In this document: positions 38,588 through 46,520 of the stretch, piece after piece
Position numbering within the stretch: position 1 is the first letter of the stretch
How the letters are laid out: every line of letters starts with the position of its first letter
Assembly (NCBI RefSeq): GCF_001552175.1
Contig: NZ_BCQR01000093.1
Location: 1-47,177, forward strand
DNA length: 47,177 nucleotides
Origin: Actinomadura kijaniata NBRC 14229
Lineage (GTDB): Bacteria; Actinomycetota; Actinomycetes; Streptosporangiales; Streptosporangiaceae
Direction of reading: 5' to 3'
Translations under genes and position numbers: made by a program
The notes under the pieces: model-generated
What the model was told of the DNA's origin: nothing
What the model saw: the letters and a program-made list of their open reading frames with translations, nothing else
Databases searched by the model: none

Positions 38588-39994
38588 GTGGACGAGACGA
38601 CCGGCCCCCTCCCGGGGGAGCCCCGCCCGCTGGACCGCGCCGAACGCGCCCGGCTCGGGGAGCGCGCCGCCGTCCTCGCCGAGGAGCTGATGGCCGAGAA
38701 CGTCGCGGTCGTCGCGCTGACGTTCGTGGACACCACCGGCCTCACCCGGGTCAAGGCGGTGCCGGTGGAGCGCCTGGGGCACGCCGCGACCTGGGGCGTG
38801 GGGGCCTCGCCGTGCTTCGACGCGTTCCTGCAGGACGACTCGGCGGTCCCGGCCCGCTTCACCGGCGGCGCGACCGGCGATCTCCGGCTGCACCCGGTGC
38901 TGGACCGGTTGGTCCCGCTCACCGCGCTGCCCGGCTGGGCCTGGGCGCCCGCCGACCGGTACGCCCAGGACGGCGCCCCGCACCCGGTGGACGGGCGCCA
39001 CGCGCTGCGCCGCGAGACCGCCCGGCTGGCCGCGCTGGGCTGGTCGGCGCGGGCGGCGTTCGAGACCGAGTGGGTCGTGCTCGACGCGGAGGGCGGGCCC
39101 CGCTTCGGGCACCCCGCCTACGGCATGTCGCGGCTGGTGGACGCGGCGGACTACCTGCGGGACGTGGTCCAGGCCCTCGCCGCCTCCGGGGTCGCGGTCG
39201 AGCAGATCCACCCCGAGTACTCGCCGTCGCAGTTCGAGCTGTCGGTCGCCGCCGAGGACCCGGTCGGCGCGGCCGACACCGCCGTGCTGGTCCGCGACAC
39301 GATCCGCGCGGTGACCCGCCGTGCCGGGCTGACCGCGACGTTCGCGCCGAAGGTGCGGGCCGAGGGAGTCGGCAACGGCGGGCACGTCCACCTGAGCCTG
39401 TGGGGCGGGGGCGCGCCTGCCGCGCCGGAGGGGAACGCGATGGCGGGCGGCGCCGGGCCGTTCGGGATGGCCCCCGCCGGGGAGGCGTTCGCGGCCGGGA
39501 TCCTGGCGCACCTGCCCGCGCTGCTGGCGCTGGGCGCCCCGTCGGCCGCCAGCTACCTGCGGCTGCTGCCGTCCCACTGGGCGGGCGCGTACGCCTGCTG
39601 GGGGCTGGAGAACCGGGAGGCCGCGCTGCGGTTCGTCACCGGCGCGACCGGCTCCCGCCACCACGCCGCCAACCTGGAGGTCAAGTGCTTCGACGCCACC
39701 GCCAACCCCTATCTGGCGCTGGCCGGGCTGCTGGCGGCGGGCCGCGCCGGGCTCGCCGCCGGCGGCGCGCTGCCCGAGCCGGTGGACGTCGATCCGGCGA
39801 CGCTGCCGGGCGCCCGGCGCCTGCCGGCCACCCTCGCCGAGGCCACCGACGCGTTCGCGGGCGACCCGGAGCTGACCGGGGCGTTCGGCGAGGCGATCAC
39901 CGACACGGTCGTGGCGGTGCGGCGGGGCGAGAGCGCGCTGTTCGCGGGGGCGTCCCCGGAGGAGATCGTCCGGGCCGCCGTCACCCGCTACTGA
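38588..39994 (+). CDS. Glutamine synthetase family protein (468 aa)
   Basis: A GS-fold ATP-dependent amide ligase: the FETEW metal-binding pair, QFELSV, the NGGHVHLSLW segment and ANPYLALAGLLAAG near the end are all present. It differs from housekeeping GlnA in the N-terminal half and has no adenylylation-type Tyr segment that I can see. It fits the GlnA-like or FluG-like enzymes that join glutamate to amines (polyamines or ethanolamine are known substrates of relatives). The GTG at 38588 has GGGGAG 8 bases upstream; an earlier start would run into the promoter. The divergent amidohydrolase supplies the other half of a FluG-like pair. Confidence 0.9.
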   Translation: MDETTGPLPGEPRPLDRAERARLGERAAVLAEELMAENVAVVALTFVDTTGLTRVKAVPVERLGHAATWGVGASPCFDAFLQDDSAVPARFTGGATGDLRLHPVLDRLVPLTALPGWAWAPADRYAQDGAPHPVDGRHALRRETARLAALGWSARAAFETEWVVLDAEGGPRFGHPAYGMSRLVDAADYLRDVVQALAASGVAVEQIHPEYSPSQFELSVAAEDPVGAADTAVLVRDTIRAVTRRAGLTATFAPKVRAEGVGNGGHVHLSLWGGGAPAAPEGNAMAGGAGPFGMAPAGEAFAAGILAHLPALLALGAPSAASYLRLLPSHWAGAYACWGLENREAALRFVTGATGSRHHAANLEVKCFDATANPYLALAGLLAAGRAGLAAGGALPEPVDVDPATLPGARRLPATLAEATDAFAGDPELTGAFGEAITDTVVAVRRGESALFAGASPEEIVRAAVTRY

Positions 39995-40018
39995 CCCGGT
40001 CCGGACAGGCGTTATAAC
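39991..40018 (+). promoter_or_regulatory. Promoter of CGNR gene, overlapping end of GS-like gene
   Basis: CTGACC (39991-39996, 4 of 6), 16 bases, TATAAC (40013-40018, 5 of 6). The -35 overlaps the stop codon of the GS-like gene. GTTATAAC around the -10 is itself a perfect 8-base palindrome. One of the best sigma-70-type matches in the window. Confidence 0.55.
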
Positions 40019-40061
40019 TGGAACCGAGTTCACCGACCACCGGCGACGGGATCACGAGGTC

Positions 40062-40607
40062 ATGCGCATCACCGGCTACCAGAGCCACGGAGTGGCCGCC
40101 TCCGTCGCCCTCGTCAACGCCGTGACCTGCGACGAGGGGGACGACAGCCCCGAGGCGCTGCGGGCGATCCTGCGCGACAACGGCTTCTTCTGGCAGGACT
40201 TCGAGGACGCCCACGCCGACGCGTTCCGGTCCTGGGCCTGGTCGCTGCGGCGGTTCTTCGAGGCGGGCGAGCTCACCCAGGCGGTCGCGGTGCTCAACGA
40301 GCTGATGCTGGAGACGCCGATGCACCCGCACCTGTCGGAGCACGGCGACCTGGGGCTGCACATGCACTACGCGCCGCCGTCGGCGCGGCTGCCGCTGCGG
40401 TTCCGCGCCACCACGCTCATGCACATCTCGACGATGGTGTGCGAGCACGGCCTGGCCCGCAGCGGCGTGTGCGCCGCGCCCGACTGCGACCGCGTCTACG
40501 CCGACACCTCGCGGGCGGGGCGGCGGCGGTTCTGCTCGGAGACCTGCGCCAACCGCACCAACGTCGCCGCGTTCCGCGCCCGCAGGCGCGCCCGCCGGGA
40601 CGGGTGA
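40062..40607 (+). CDS. CGNR-type zinc-finger regulator (181 aa)
   Basis: An N-terminal helical domain of the ABATE type is followed by a C-terminal zinc finger: C137-x4-C142, then C158-x3-C162 in RRFCSETCANR. The fingerprint motif CGNR appears as CANR (162-165). The C-terminus is Arg-rich. CGNR proteins are putative transcription regulators in actinomycetes with a stress-induced or ligand-binding N-terminal domain. It has its own promoter and a GAGG ribosome site. Possible targets are the neighbouring GS/amidohydrolase or carboxypeptidase genes, but no binding site was identified. Confidence 0.88.
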   Translation: MRITGYQSHGVAASVALVNAVTCDEGDDSPEALRAILRDNGFFWQDFEDAHADAFRSWAWSLRRFFEAGELTQAVAVLNELMLETPMHPHLSEHGDLGLHMHYAPPSARLPLRFRATTLMHISTMVCEHGLARSGVCAAPDCDRVYADTSRAGRRRFCSETCANRTNVAAFRARRRARRDG

Positions 40608-40631
40608 GAACGCGGCGACGCCGGCCGGCCG

Positions 40632-40664
40632 GTGACCGGCCAGTGACCAGCCAGTGACCGGGTG
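40632..40664. repeat. Three 11-base direct repeats between convergent genes
   Basis: GTGACCGGCCA, GTGACCAGCCA and GTGACCGGGTG follow each other without spacing in the 58-base gap between the CGNR and carboxypeptidase genes. GGCCGG-TGA-CCGGCC at its start can fold as a small hairpin and may act in termination. Confidence 0.55.
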
Positions 40665-40665
40665 G

Positions 40666-41733
40666 TCAGGCGGCGTTGTCGTGACCGTGGCCGTGGTCGT
40701 GCGCCGACCGGGCTCCGGGCAGCTCGGGGCCGCGCGGCGGGATGGCGTCGGCCCTGGCCGGGTCGATCCGGTCGAGCGCGCCGGTCCCGGCGGCGAACGC
40801 CAGGTCCACCATCGACAGGTGGGCGGTGCGGACCTGGAAGCGCTGCCGCTCGGGCGGCAGGTCGCTCAGCTCCACCAGCAGCGAGGCGCTGCCGCGCAGG
40901 CCGTAGGCGTTGCGGGCGATGCCCTGGTAGGAACCGCCGGGGTACTGGGACACGACCGCGCCCGCCCGGGTGAACGCCTGGTTCACCCGCACCGCGACCT
41001 GCTTGGAGCGCCGGACCGCGTCGGCGGGGACGCCGGCGGCGGTCGGCCACTGGATGGAGGTGGTGATCTCCCGGCCGTCGGGCGGCGGGAAGGCGTAGCG
41101 GCCCTGCATGTGGTAGTCCACCACGATCGACGGCCGGAACGCCGCGTAGGTGCGCTGGATGGCGGCGGCCTCGGGGACCGGGTTGTCCTCGGGCCGCACC
41201 GCCGGGTCGTGGTAGCGGTTGATGTCGTAGCCCTTGCCCGGCTCGCCGTACTCCGGCCTGGCGTCTGGGTCGTAGTTGTAGCGCCAGTTGCGCTCGTGGC
41301 CGTCGGGGTTGGCGCGGACCAGCACCCCGAGGGTGATCTTGGAGCGGAGGCGGCGGGCGGCGCGTCCGTTGCCCAGGCCCAGGTCGCGGACCGCGGAGAT
41401 CGCCGACTCGGTGCCCAGCGGCTCGTCGCCGTGCTGCTGGGTGACGTACAGCAGCCGCCTCGGGCCGTTGCCGAGGGTGACGAACCACAGGGGCCGGCCC
41501 TCGTTGCTGGTGCCGACGCTGCGGACCTTGACGCGGCCGTGCGAGGCGCGGGCGATGCGGCGCAGCGCGGCGGCGAGCTCGGCGTTGGTGTGCAGGCGCA
41601 CGCCCTTGCCCGCCTGCGGGGCGGCGGCCGGGCGGGGCCGCGGGGCGGGCTCCGCGTGGGCGGGGACGGCCGGGAGCGCCGCGGCGAGGGTGAGCGCGGC
41701 CATCCCGGCGGCCGGGACCAGACGGGTTCTCAT
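40666..41733 (-). CDS. Secreted M14-family zinc carboxypeptidase (355 aa)
   Basis: The protein has a classic signal peptide (basic MRTR start, hydrophobic core, AHA cleavage region near residue 27), then an M14 peptidase domain: HGDE (H101, E104) as the first zinc ligands, YHMQG for the third ligand, and LLVELSD for the catalytic Glu. It should release C-terminal residues or trim peptidoglycan-type peptides outside the cell. The C-terminus ends in a His/Asp/Gly tail (HDHGHGHD) that could bind metal. The ATG has GGAGG upstream. A possible promoter lies at 41795-41823. Confidence 0.9.
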   Translation of the reverse strand: MRTRLVPAAGMAALTLAAALPAVPAHAEPAPRPRPAAAPQAGKGVRLHTNAELAAALRRIARASHGRVKVRSVGTSNEGRPLWFVTLGNGPRRLLYVTQQHGDEPLGTESAISAVRDLGLGNGRAARRLRSKITLGVLVRANPDGHERNWRYNYDPDARPEYGEPGKGYDINRYHDPAVRPEDNPVPEAAAIQRTYAAFRPSIVVDYHMQGRYAFPPPDGREITTSIQWPTAAGVPADAVRRSKQVAVRVNQAFTRAGAVVSQYPGGSYQGIARNAYGLRGSASLLVELSDLPPERQRFQVRTAHLSMVDLAFAAGTGALDRIDPARADAIPPRGPELPGARSAHDHGHGHDNAA

Positions 41734-41794
41734 CAGGAGCCTCCAGCGGATCGGCGGGCCATCCCCGACATGACCCTGGTGATCATCTGGTCGG

Positions 41795-41823
41795 ACCGTA
41801 TCCGATCATGCGCGTGGCGTCGA
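41795..41823 (-). promoter_or_regulatory. Possible promoter of M14 carboxypeptidase gene
   Basis: On the minus strand TCGACG (41823-41818, 4 of 6) is followed by 17 bases and TACGGT (41800-41795, TAnnnT). It would give a leader of about 55 bases. GGTCGGACC, a small palindrome, overlaps the -10. Confidence 0.35.
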
Positions 41824-41991
41824 GATCGGCCGACGATCTCCGCCCGCTTGGTGTGAGCCCGCTTACCTTTACGAACTCCTGGGGTTTTCGGGCATACACA
41901 AGGGGGGCCGATGCATTGGACAAGGGGTGCGCCCGCCCAAGGCCCGGCGCGCCCCCTTCCACCGCACGTCTTCGAACCCTTTTCCGGAGCC

Positions 41992-43308
41992 ATGTCGTTC
42001 GTGCTGCCGCATGCCGTCCGTCCCGCCCGTCCCGACCGGCCGATCCGAGTCACGGCCGAAGTCCAGTCCACCGCATTCCGGATCACCCGGCTCACCTTCA
42101 CCGCCACCGCCGCCTACCTGCTGGCGCTGGCGGTGCTGCCCGCCGGGATCCCCGCGCCGCTGCTGGCGCCGCTGACCGCGCTGCTGGTCGTCCAGTACTC
42201 CGTCTACCAGACGATCAAGGCGAGCGTGTCGCGCGTGGTCGCCGTCGCCTCCGGGGTGCTGGTGGCGGTGCTGTCGGCCGGGACCGTCGGGTTCTCCTGG
42301 TGGAGCCTGGGGCTGACCATCCTGGCCGCGCTCGCCGTGGGGCACGTGCTCCGGCTGGGCGAACACGTGCTGGAGGTCCCGATCAGCGCGATGCTGATCT
42401 TCGCGCTGGGCGCGGCGAGTGACGCGGCCGCCGCCGACCGCGTGCTGGAGACCCTGATCGGGGCCGGCGCCGGGCTGGCCGTCACGCTGCTGGTGCCCTC
42501 GGTGCGGGTGCGCCCCGCGCAGGAGGCCGTCGAGGGCGTCGGCGCGAAGCTGGCCTCGGTGCTGACCGGCCTGTCGTCCGACATCCGGCACGGCCTGACC
42601 GCCGAGGCCGCCGACCGGCGCCTGCACGGCACCGAGGACCTGGCCCACCGCATCGACGGCCTGCACGTGGAGCTCGGCGAGACCGAGGACAGCCTGCGCC
42701 TCAACCCGCGCGCGATCAGGATGACCCACGCCGGGATCGCGCTGCGCGACGGCCTGGTGACCATGGAGCACTTCACGCTGTCGCTGCGCGGGCTGCTGCG
42801 GGCGCTGTCCGACTACACCCGGCTGGGCGGCGACGCCTCGCGCCTGGGCTCCGACGACGCGGTCCGCGTCCCGCTGGCCGACATGATCGGCGCGATCGGC
42901 GCGGCCGTGGACACCTACGGCCGGCTCGTCTGCTCCGATCTGGCCGCCGACGCCCGGCCCGACGACCTGGAACGGTCCCTGGACCGCTACCTGCGGGAGG
43001 CCCGCGAGCACCGCGCCCGGCTCGGCGCGGCGGTGCGCACCCGGCCCGGCACCACCGGCCCGTGGCCGCTGTACGGCGAGATCATCATGCATCTGGACCG
43101 GCTGGTCGCGCAGCTGCGCGTCGAGCGCCGCGCGATGGCGCGGGAGGACTGGCGCCGCCGCCGCGCCGCCGACCGGCACCTGCCCGAGCGGCCCGCCCGG
43201 CTGGTGGGGACGGCGGGCGCGCGGCTGCGGTCGGCCGCCGAGCGCCACGCCCGCGAGGTCGATCTCGGAGAGGTGCCCTACCGGCCGCAGCTGCGGCGGC
43301 GCCGGTAG
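41992..43308 (+). CDS. FUSC-type aromatic-acid exporter family protein (438 aa)
   Basis: About five or six hydrophobic helices fill the first 160 residues (ITRLTFTATAAYLLALAVL, PLLAPLTALLVVQYSVYQ, VVAVASGVLVAVLSAGTVGF and others). A long charged, helical cytoplasmic domain follows. This is the layout of the FUSC/DUF939 family (aromatic acid exporters). The substrate is not known. I chose the ATG at 41992 because codon composition becomes typical there; the in-frame ATG at 41911 has a better ribosome site (AAGGGGGG) but the 27 intervening codons have about one third A/T in third position. The 258-base region upstream to the carboxypeptidase start contains repeated GATCAT and the carboxypeptidase promoter. 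Confidence 0.82.
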   Translation: MSFVLPHAVRPARPDRPIRVTAEVQSTAFRITRLTFTATAAYLLALAVLPAGIPAPLLAPLTALLVVQYSVYQTIKASVSRVVAVASGVLVAVLSAGTVGFSWWSLGLTILAALAVGHVLRLGEHVLEVPISAMLIFALGAASDAAAADRVLETLIGAGAGLAVTLLVPSVRVRPAQEAVEGVGAKLASVLTGLSSDIRHGLTAEAADRRLHGTEDLAHRIDGLHVELGETEDSLRLNPRAIRMTHAGIALRDGLVTMEHFTLSLRGLLRALSDYTRLGGDASRLGSDDAVRVPLADMIGAIGAAVDTYGRLVCSDLAADARPDDLERSLDRYLREAREHRARLGAAVRTRPGTTGPWPLYGEIIMHLDRLVAQLRVERRAMAREDWRRRRAADRHLPERPARLVGTAGARLRSAAERHAREVDLGEVPYRPQLRRRR

Positions 43309-43336
43309 GGCCTCCCGAGGGGCTCGCGCCGGGTGG

Positions 43337-44782
43337 TCAGCCCCGGCCGAAGGTCGTCTCCAGGACGTCGATGCCCCGGGCGTGGTCGGCGACGTAGACG
43401 TACTTGCCGTGGTAGTACGCCGCCCATGCCCGCGAGTCGTCCGGCCGGAAGTAGGCGATCTGCTTGGGGTTCGTGGGGTCGCGCACGTCCAGGAACCGGG
43501 TGCCCTGCGAGTAGAACGACTGGGCGAGCACGCCGTTCTTGATGTCGAAGTAGTGCGCCGAGCAGTCGTCGGTGTCGGGGCGGCTGCCCTCCTGCCCGGC
43601 GACGCCCCAGGTGCTGAGCGTCCGCAGCCGGAACTTGTTGTCCGGCGTCGAACGCCAGCCCTGCCCGCCGTAGGAGCCCTTCAGCGACGCGAACACCAGC
43701 AGGCCGTCGTTGGCACAGCCCTCGTTGAAGGTCTCTTCGGTGACGATCAGGACCTGGCCCACGCCCCACTTGCGCGGGTCGGGGCCCTGGTTCCAGGTGC
43801 GGCCGACGGCCCGGAAGCTGTTGTGCATGAACGAGGAGTTGGTGGTCGCCTCGTCGATGCCGCCGCCCGCGTACGGGACCGGGTCCCACGCGGTGGCTTT
43901 CCGGAAGCGCTTCTTCACCGGGTCCCAGTGGCGGCCCTCGGTGTGGTAGCCGCGCACGCCGCCGCGGCCCGACGCCCACGCGATCCCGGCGGCGTCCACC
44001 TGGATGTCGTGGGTGTAGTCGGTCTTGCCGTCGTTGCGGCCGGTGTCGATCGGGTTCTCGAACACCTTGGGCCGGCGCGGGTCGCGCACGTCGGTGACCC
44101 ACACCGGGCGGCCGCCCCAGTCGGCGGGCATCCAGCTGGCCTTGGCGGGGCCGCCGGTCCACAGGTACCGGCAGTCGTTGACGCAGGAGGTGGTGTGCCC
44201 GGCCGGGACCTTCACGTAGGTGAGCTGCTTCAGGCTCTCGGGTTTGGACACGTCGATGACGTAGATGCCCGACTCGCCGGTGTCGGTGTTCCCGCCGAAC
44301 GCGCGCGGGTCCCGCGACAGGTAGATGATCTTGCGCTTGTGGTCGGCGTCGGTGTCCTCGCCCTGCCAGAAGCCCGGCAGGTCGAACTTGCCGACCAGCG
44401 GCGGGCTCTTGGGGTCGGCGGTCAGGTCGTAGGCCTTGAGCCCGAACCGGCCGCTGACGTACATGATCGTCCGCTTGTTCTTGCCCTTGCCGTAGTCCAT
44501 GAAGACCAGCGACGTGGACTCCTTGGCGTCGGGCACGTTGCCGACGGGCTTCACGCCCTTGATCGCGTCGGAGACCTGCTGGGAGGTCTTGCCGACCTCG
44601 CGGGGCCCGTGCCCGGCGTGCGCGCCGAGGTCGCGCCCCTCCCCCTGGGCCGAGGCCACACGGGTCTGCTGGTTGCCGGGGTCGGGCGGACACGCCCAGG
44701 CCGTCCCGGCCGTCAGCGCGGCGGCCGCCGCGACCGAGGCCGTGCCGAACAGGACACGTCGGGTGGGTCTGCCGGGGGACAT
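43337..44782 (-). CDS. Tat-exported LVIVD-repeat beta-propeller protein (481 aa)
   Basis: The N-terminus is a Tat-type signal (PTRRVLFGTAS, then an Ala-rich core, ending AWA), so the protein is exported folded. The body has repeated blades of the LVIVD type, such as SGIYVIDVSKPESLKQL, PVWVTDVRDPRRPKVF and TRFLDVRDPTNPKQIAYF, which form a beta-propeller. Conserved Cys pairs (SCVNDC, then GCAND and DDC) could form disulfides. The role is unknown; such proteins occur on actinomycete cell surfaces. The ATG at 44782 has GGAGG four bases upstream. It is divergent from the peptide-binding protein gene (208-base gap). Confidence 0.88.
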   Translation of the reverse strand: MSPGRPTRRVLFGTASVAAAAALTAGTAWACPPDPGNQQTRVASAQGEGRDLGAHAGHGPREVGKTSQQVSDAIKGVKPVGNVPDAKESTSLVFMDYGKGKNKRTIMYVSGRFGLKAYDLTADPKSPPLVGKFDLPGFWQGEDTDADHKRKIIYLSRDPRAFGGNTDTGESGIYVIDVSKPESLKQLTYVKVPAGHTTSCVNDCRYLWTGGPAKASWMPADWGGRPVWVTDVRDPRRPKVFENPIDTGRNDGKTDYTHDIQVDAAGIAWASGRGGVRGYHTEGRHWDPVKKRFRKATAWDPVPYAGGGIDEATTNSSFMHNSFRAVGRTWNQGPDPRKWGVGQVLIVTEETFNEGCANDGLLVFASLKGSYGGQGWRSTPDNKFRLRTLSTWGVAGQEGSRPDTDDCSAHYFDIKNGVLAQSFYSQGTRFLDVRDPTNPKQIAYFRPDDSRAWAAYYHGKYVYVADHARGIDVLETTFGRG

Positions 44783-44920
44783 CGTGCCTCCGATCACGCG
44801 GGGATGGCGTGTCGAGTGTGACCGTAAAGATCATCAAGCTCAAGGGGCGAGGAGTGACGAAGAAGTCGCCGCCGGAATGTGAGCAGATGCCCACCGGCCC
44901 AGGTGGCGGCGGTCCGCCCC

Positions 44921-44949
44921 TTCTCGGCGGTGCGCCGGTGCCGTACGCT
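44921..44949 (+). promoter_or_regulatory. Possible promoter of peptide-binding protein gene
   Basis: TTCTCG (3 of 6), 17 bases, TACGCT (44944-44949, TAnnnT), 41 bases before the GTG at 44991. Weak -35; a candidate only. Confidence 0.3.
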
Positions 44950-44990
44950 CACCGGCGTCCGGCACCGGTCAGATCGAAGGAGCGCCCCGC

Positions 44991-46520
44991 GTGAAGAGCG
45001 TCGCCCGCACCGCCGCCCTGGTCGCGGGGGCGGTCGTGGTCCTGGTGTCCCCGGTGGTGGCGTTCCGGGCGTGGAGCGGGCCCGCCGACCCGCGCCCGTC
45101 GGTGGGGGCCGCGCCCGCCGCGACGCTGCTGCCGGGCGACGTGCGCGACGCCACCGGGCGGATGGTCGCGGGCGCGGTGTGGACGGGCCTGGTCGAGCAC
45201 GACCCGGCGACCGGCCGCGCGGTCGAGGCCGCCGCGCAGTCGATCACCAGCCCGGACCGGCGGGTGTGGACGGTGCGGCTGCGGCCCGGCGGGCGCTTCC
45301 ACGACGGCTCGCCCGTCACGGCCCGGTCGTTCACCGACGCCTGGACGGCGGTGCTGCGCGAGCGCTGGGCCGGGGCGCGGCTGTTCACCGAGGTCGCGCG
45401 GGTCAAGGGCGCGCGGGAGGGCGCGGACGGCGTCGCCGGGCTCAAGGTGACCGGGGACCTGTCGTTCGAGGTGACGCTCGACCGGCCGCTCAACGGCTTC
45501 CCGTCGCTGCTGGGCGACCCGGCGTTCCTGCCGATGCCCGAGCCGGCGCTGAGGTCGCGCGACTGGGCCGCCTACGCCCGGCGGCCGGTCGGCAACGGCC
45601 CCGTGCGGGTCGTCTCCAACGACGGCCGGGCGCTCGTCCTGCGGCGCGACGGCGCGCGCGACGTCGTGGTCAGGGCCATGCCGGACGCGGGCCGCCAGTA
45701 CGCGGCGGTCGAGGCGGGCGACCTGGACGTCGCCACGGCCGTCCCGCCGAACCGGCACGCGTCGATGGACGAGGACTTCCCCAAACGGCACCTGGTGGTG
45801 CCGGGCCGGGCGATGACGTACCTGGCGTTCCCGGGGTGGGAGAAGCGGCTGTCCTCGCCCGCCGTCCGGCAGGCGATCTCGATGGCGATCGACCGGCGCG
45901 CCGTGTCCGAGGGGCCGCTCGGCCACCAGACCACCCCGGCCAACTCGCTGGTCGCCCCCGGCATCCTGCCCGGCCGCCGCGAGGGCCAGTGCCGCCTGTG
46001 CGTGCACGACCCGAAGGCCGCGTCGGCGGCGCTCGCCGACGCGGGCGGGCTGAGCGGGCCGGTGACGTTCTGGTACGAGGCGGGGGCGGGCGACGACGCG
46101 TGGGTGAAGGCCCTCGCCGACCAGCTCCGCGCGAACCTCAAGCTCGACACCCGCCTGAAGCCCGTACCGGCCGCCGATCTGCGCGAGGCCCTGGACAAGC
46201 GCGAGGTGGACGGCCCGTACGTGGTGCGTTCGACCGCCGCCTACCCCGCCCCGATCGCCGCGCTCAGCCCGCTCACCGCCGCCGGGACCGGCTACCGCGA
46301 CGAGTACGCCCTCGACCAGATCGGCCGGGCCGAGGGCGCCGCCACCCCCGACGACGCGGTGATCCCGGCCCGCCTCGCCGAGAGCGCGCTGCTGCGGGAC
46401 ATGCCGCTGCTGCCGCTGTGGGCCCCGCACGACCACTTCGTGTGGTCCGAACGCGCCCGGGGCGTCACCGCCGACGCGTTCACGGGCCTGCGTCTGGACC
46501 GCCTGACCGTGACGGAGTGA
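44991..46520 (+). CDS. ABC transporter substrate-binding protein, family 5 (509 aa)
   Basis: The protein resembles oligopeptide-binding proteins (SBP_bac_5): an N-terminal hydrophobic segment, the early VWTVRLRPGGRFHDGSPVTARSFTDAW signature, and an RQAISMAIDRRAV segment after the hinge. There is no lipobox Cys after the hydrophobic segment, so anchoring would depend on the uncleaved helix. A CxxC (QCRLCVHD) lies mid-protein. No permease or ATPase gene is adjacent, so its transporter must be elsewhere or it has a different role. The GTG at 44991 has AAGGAG eight bases upstream. Its 3' end overlaps the MFS gene by 41 bases. Confidence 0.9.
   Translation: MKSVARTAALVAGAVVVLVSPVVAFRAWSGPADPRPSVGAAPAATLLPGDVRDATGRMVAGAVWTGLVEHDPATGRAVEAAAQSITSPDRRVWTVRLRPGGRFHDGSPVTARSFTDAWTAVLRERWAGARLFTEVARVKGAREGADGVAGLKVTGDLSFEVTLDRPLNGFPSLLGDPAFLPMPEPALRSRDWAAYARRPVGNGPVRVVSNDGRALVLRRDGARDVVVRAMPDAGRQYAAVEAGDLDVATAVPPNRHASMDEDFPKRHLVVPGRAMTYLAFPGWEKRLSSPAVRQAISMAIDRRAVSEGPLGHQTTPANSLVAPGILPGRREGQCRLCVHDPKAASAALADAGGLSGPVTFWYEAGAGDDAWVKALADQLRANLKLDTRLKPVPAADLREALDKREVDGPYVVRSTAAYPAPIAALSPLTAAGTGYRDEYALDQIGRAEGAATPDDAVIPARLAESALLRDMPLLPLWAPHDHFVWSERARGVTADAFTGLRLDRLTVTE

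Noticed and set aside
41795..41800. TACGGT on the minus strand before the carboxypeptidase gene as another RecA-NDp promoter
   Set aside because: The sequence 8 bases upstream has no TGTC-like half, and the distance to the start codon is not leaderless.
41911..41991. Upstream ATG (41911) as the FUSC gene start
   Set aside because: It has a good ribosome site, but the 27 codons up to 41992 have third positions about one third A/T, unlike real genes here. Kept only as an alternative.
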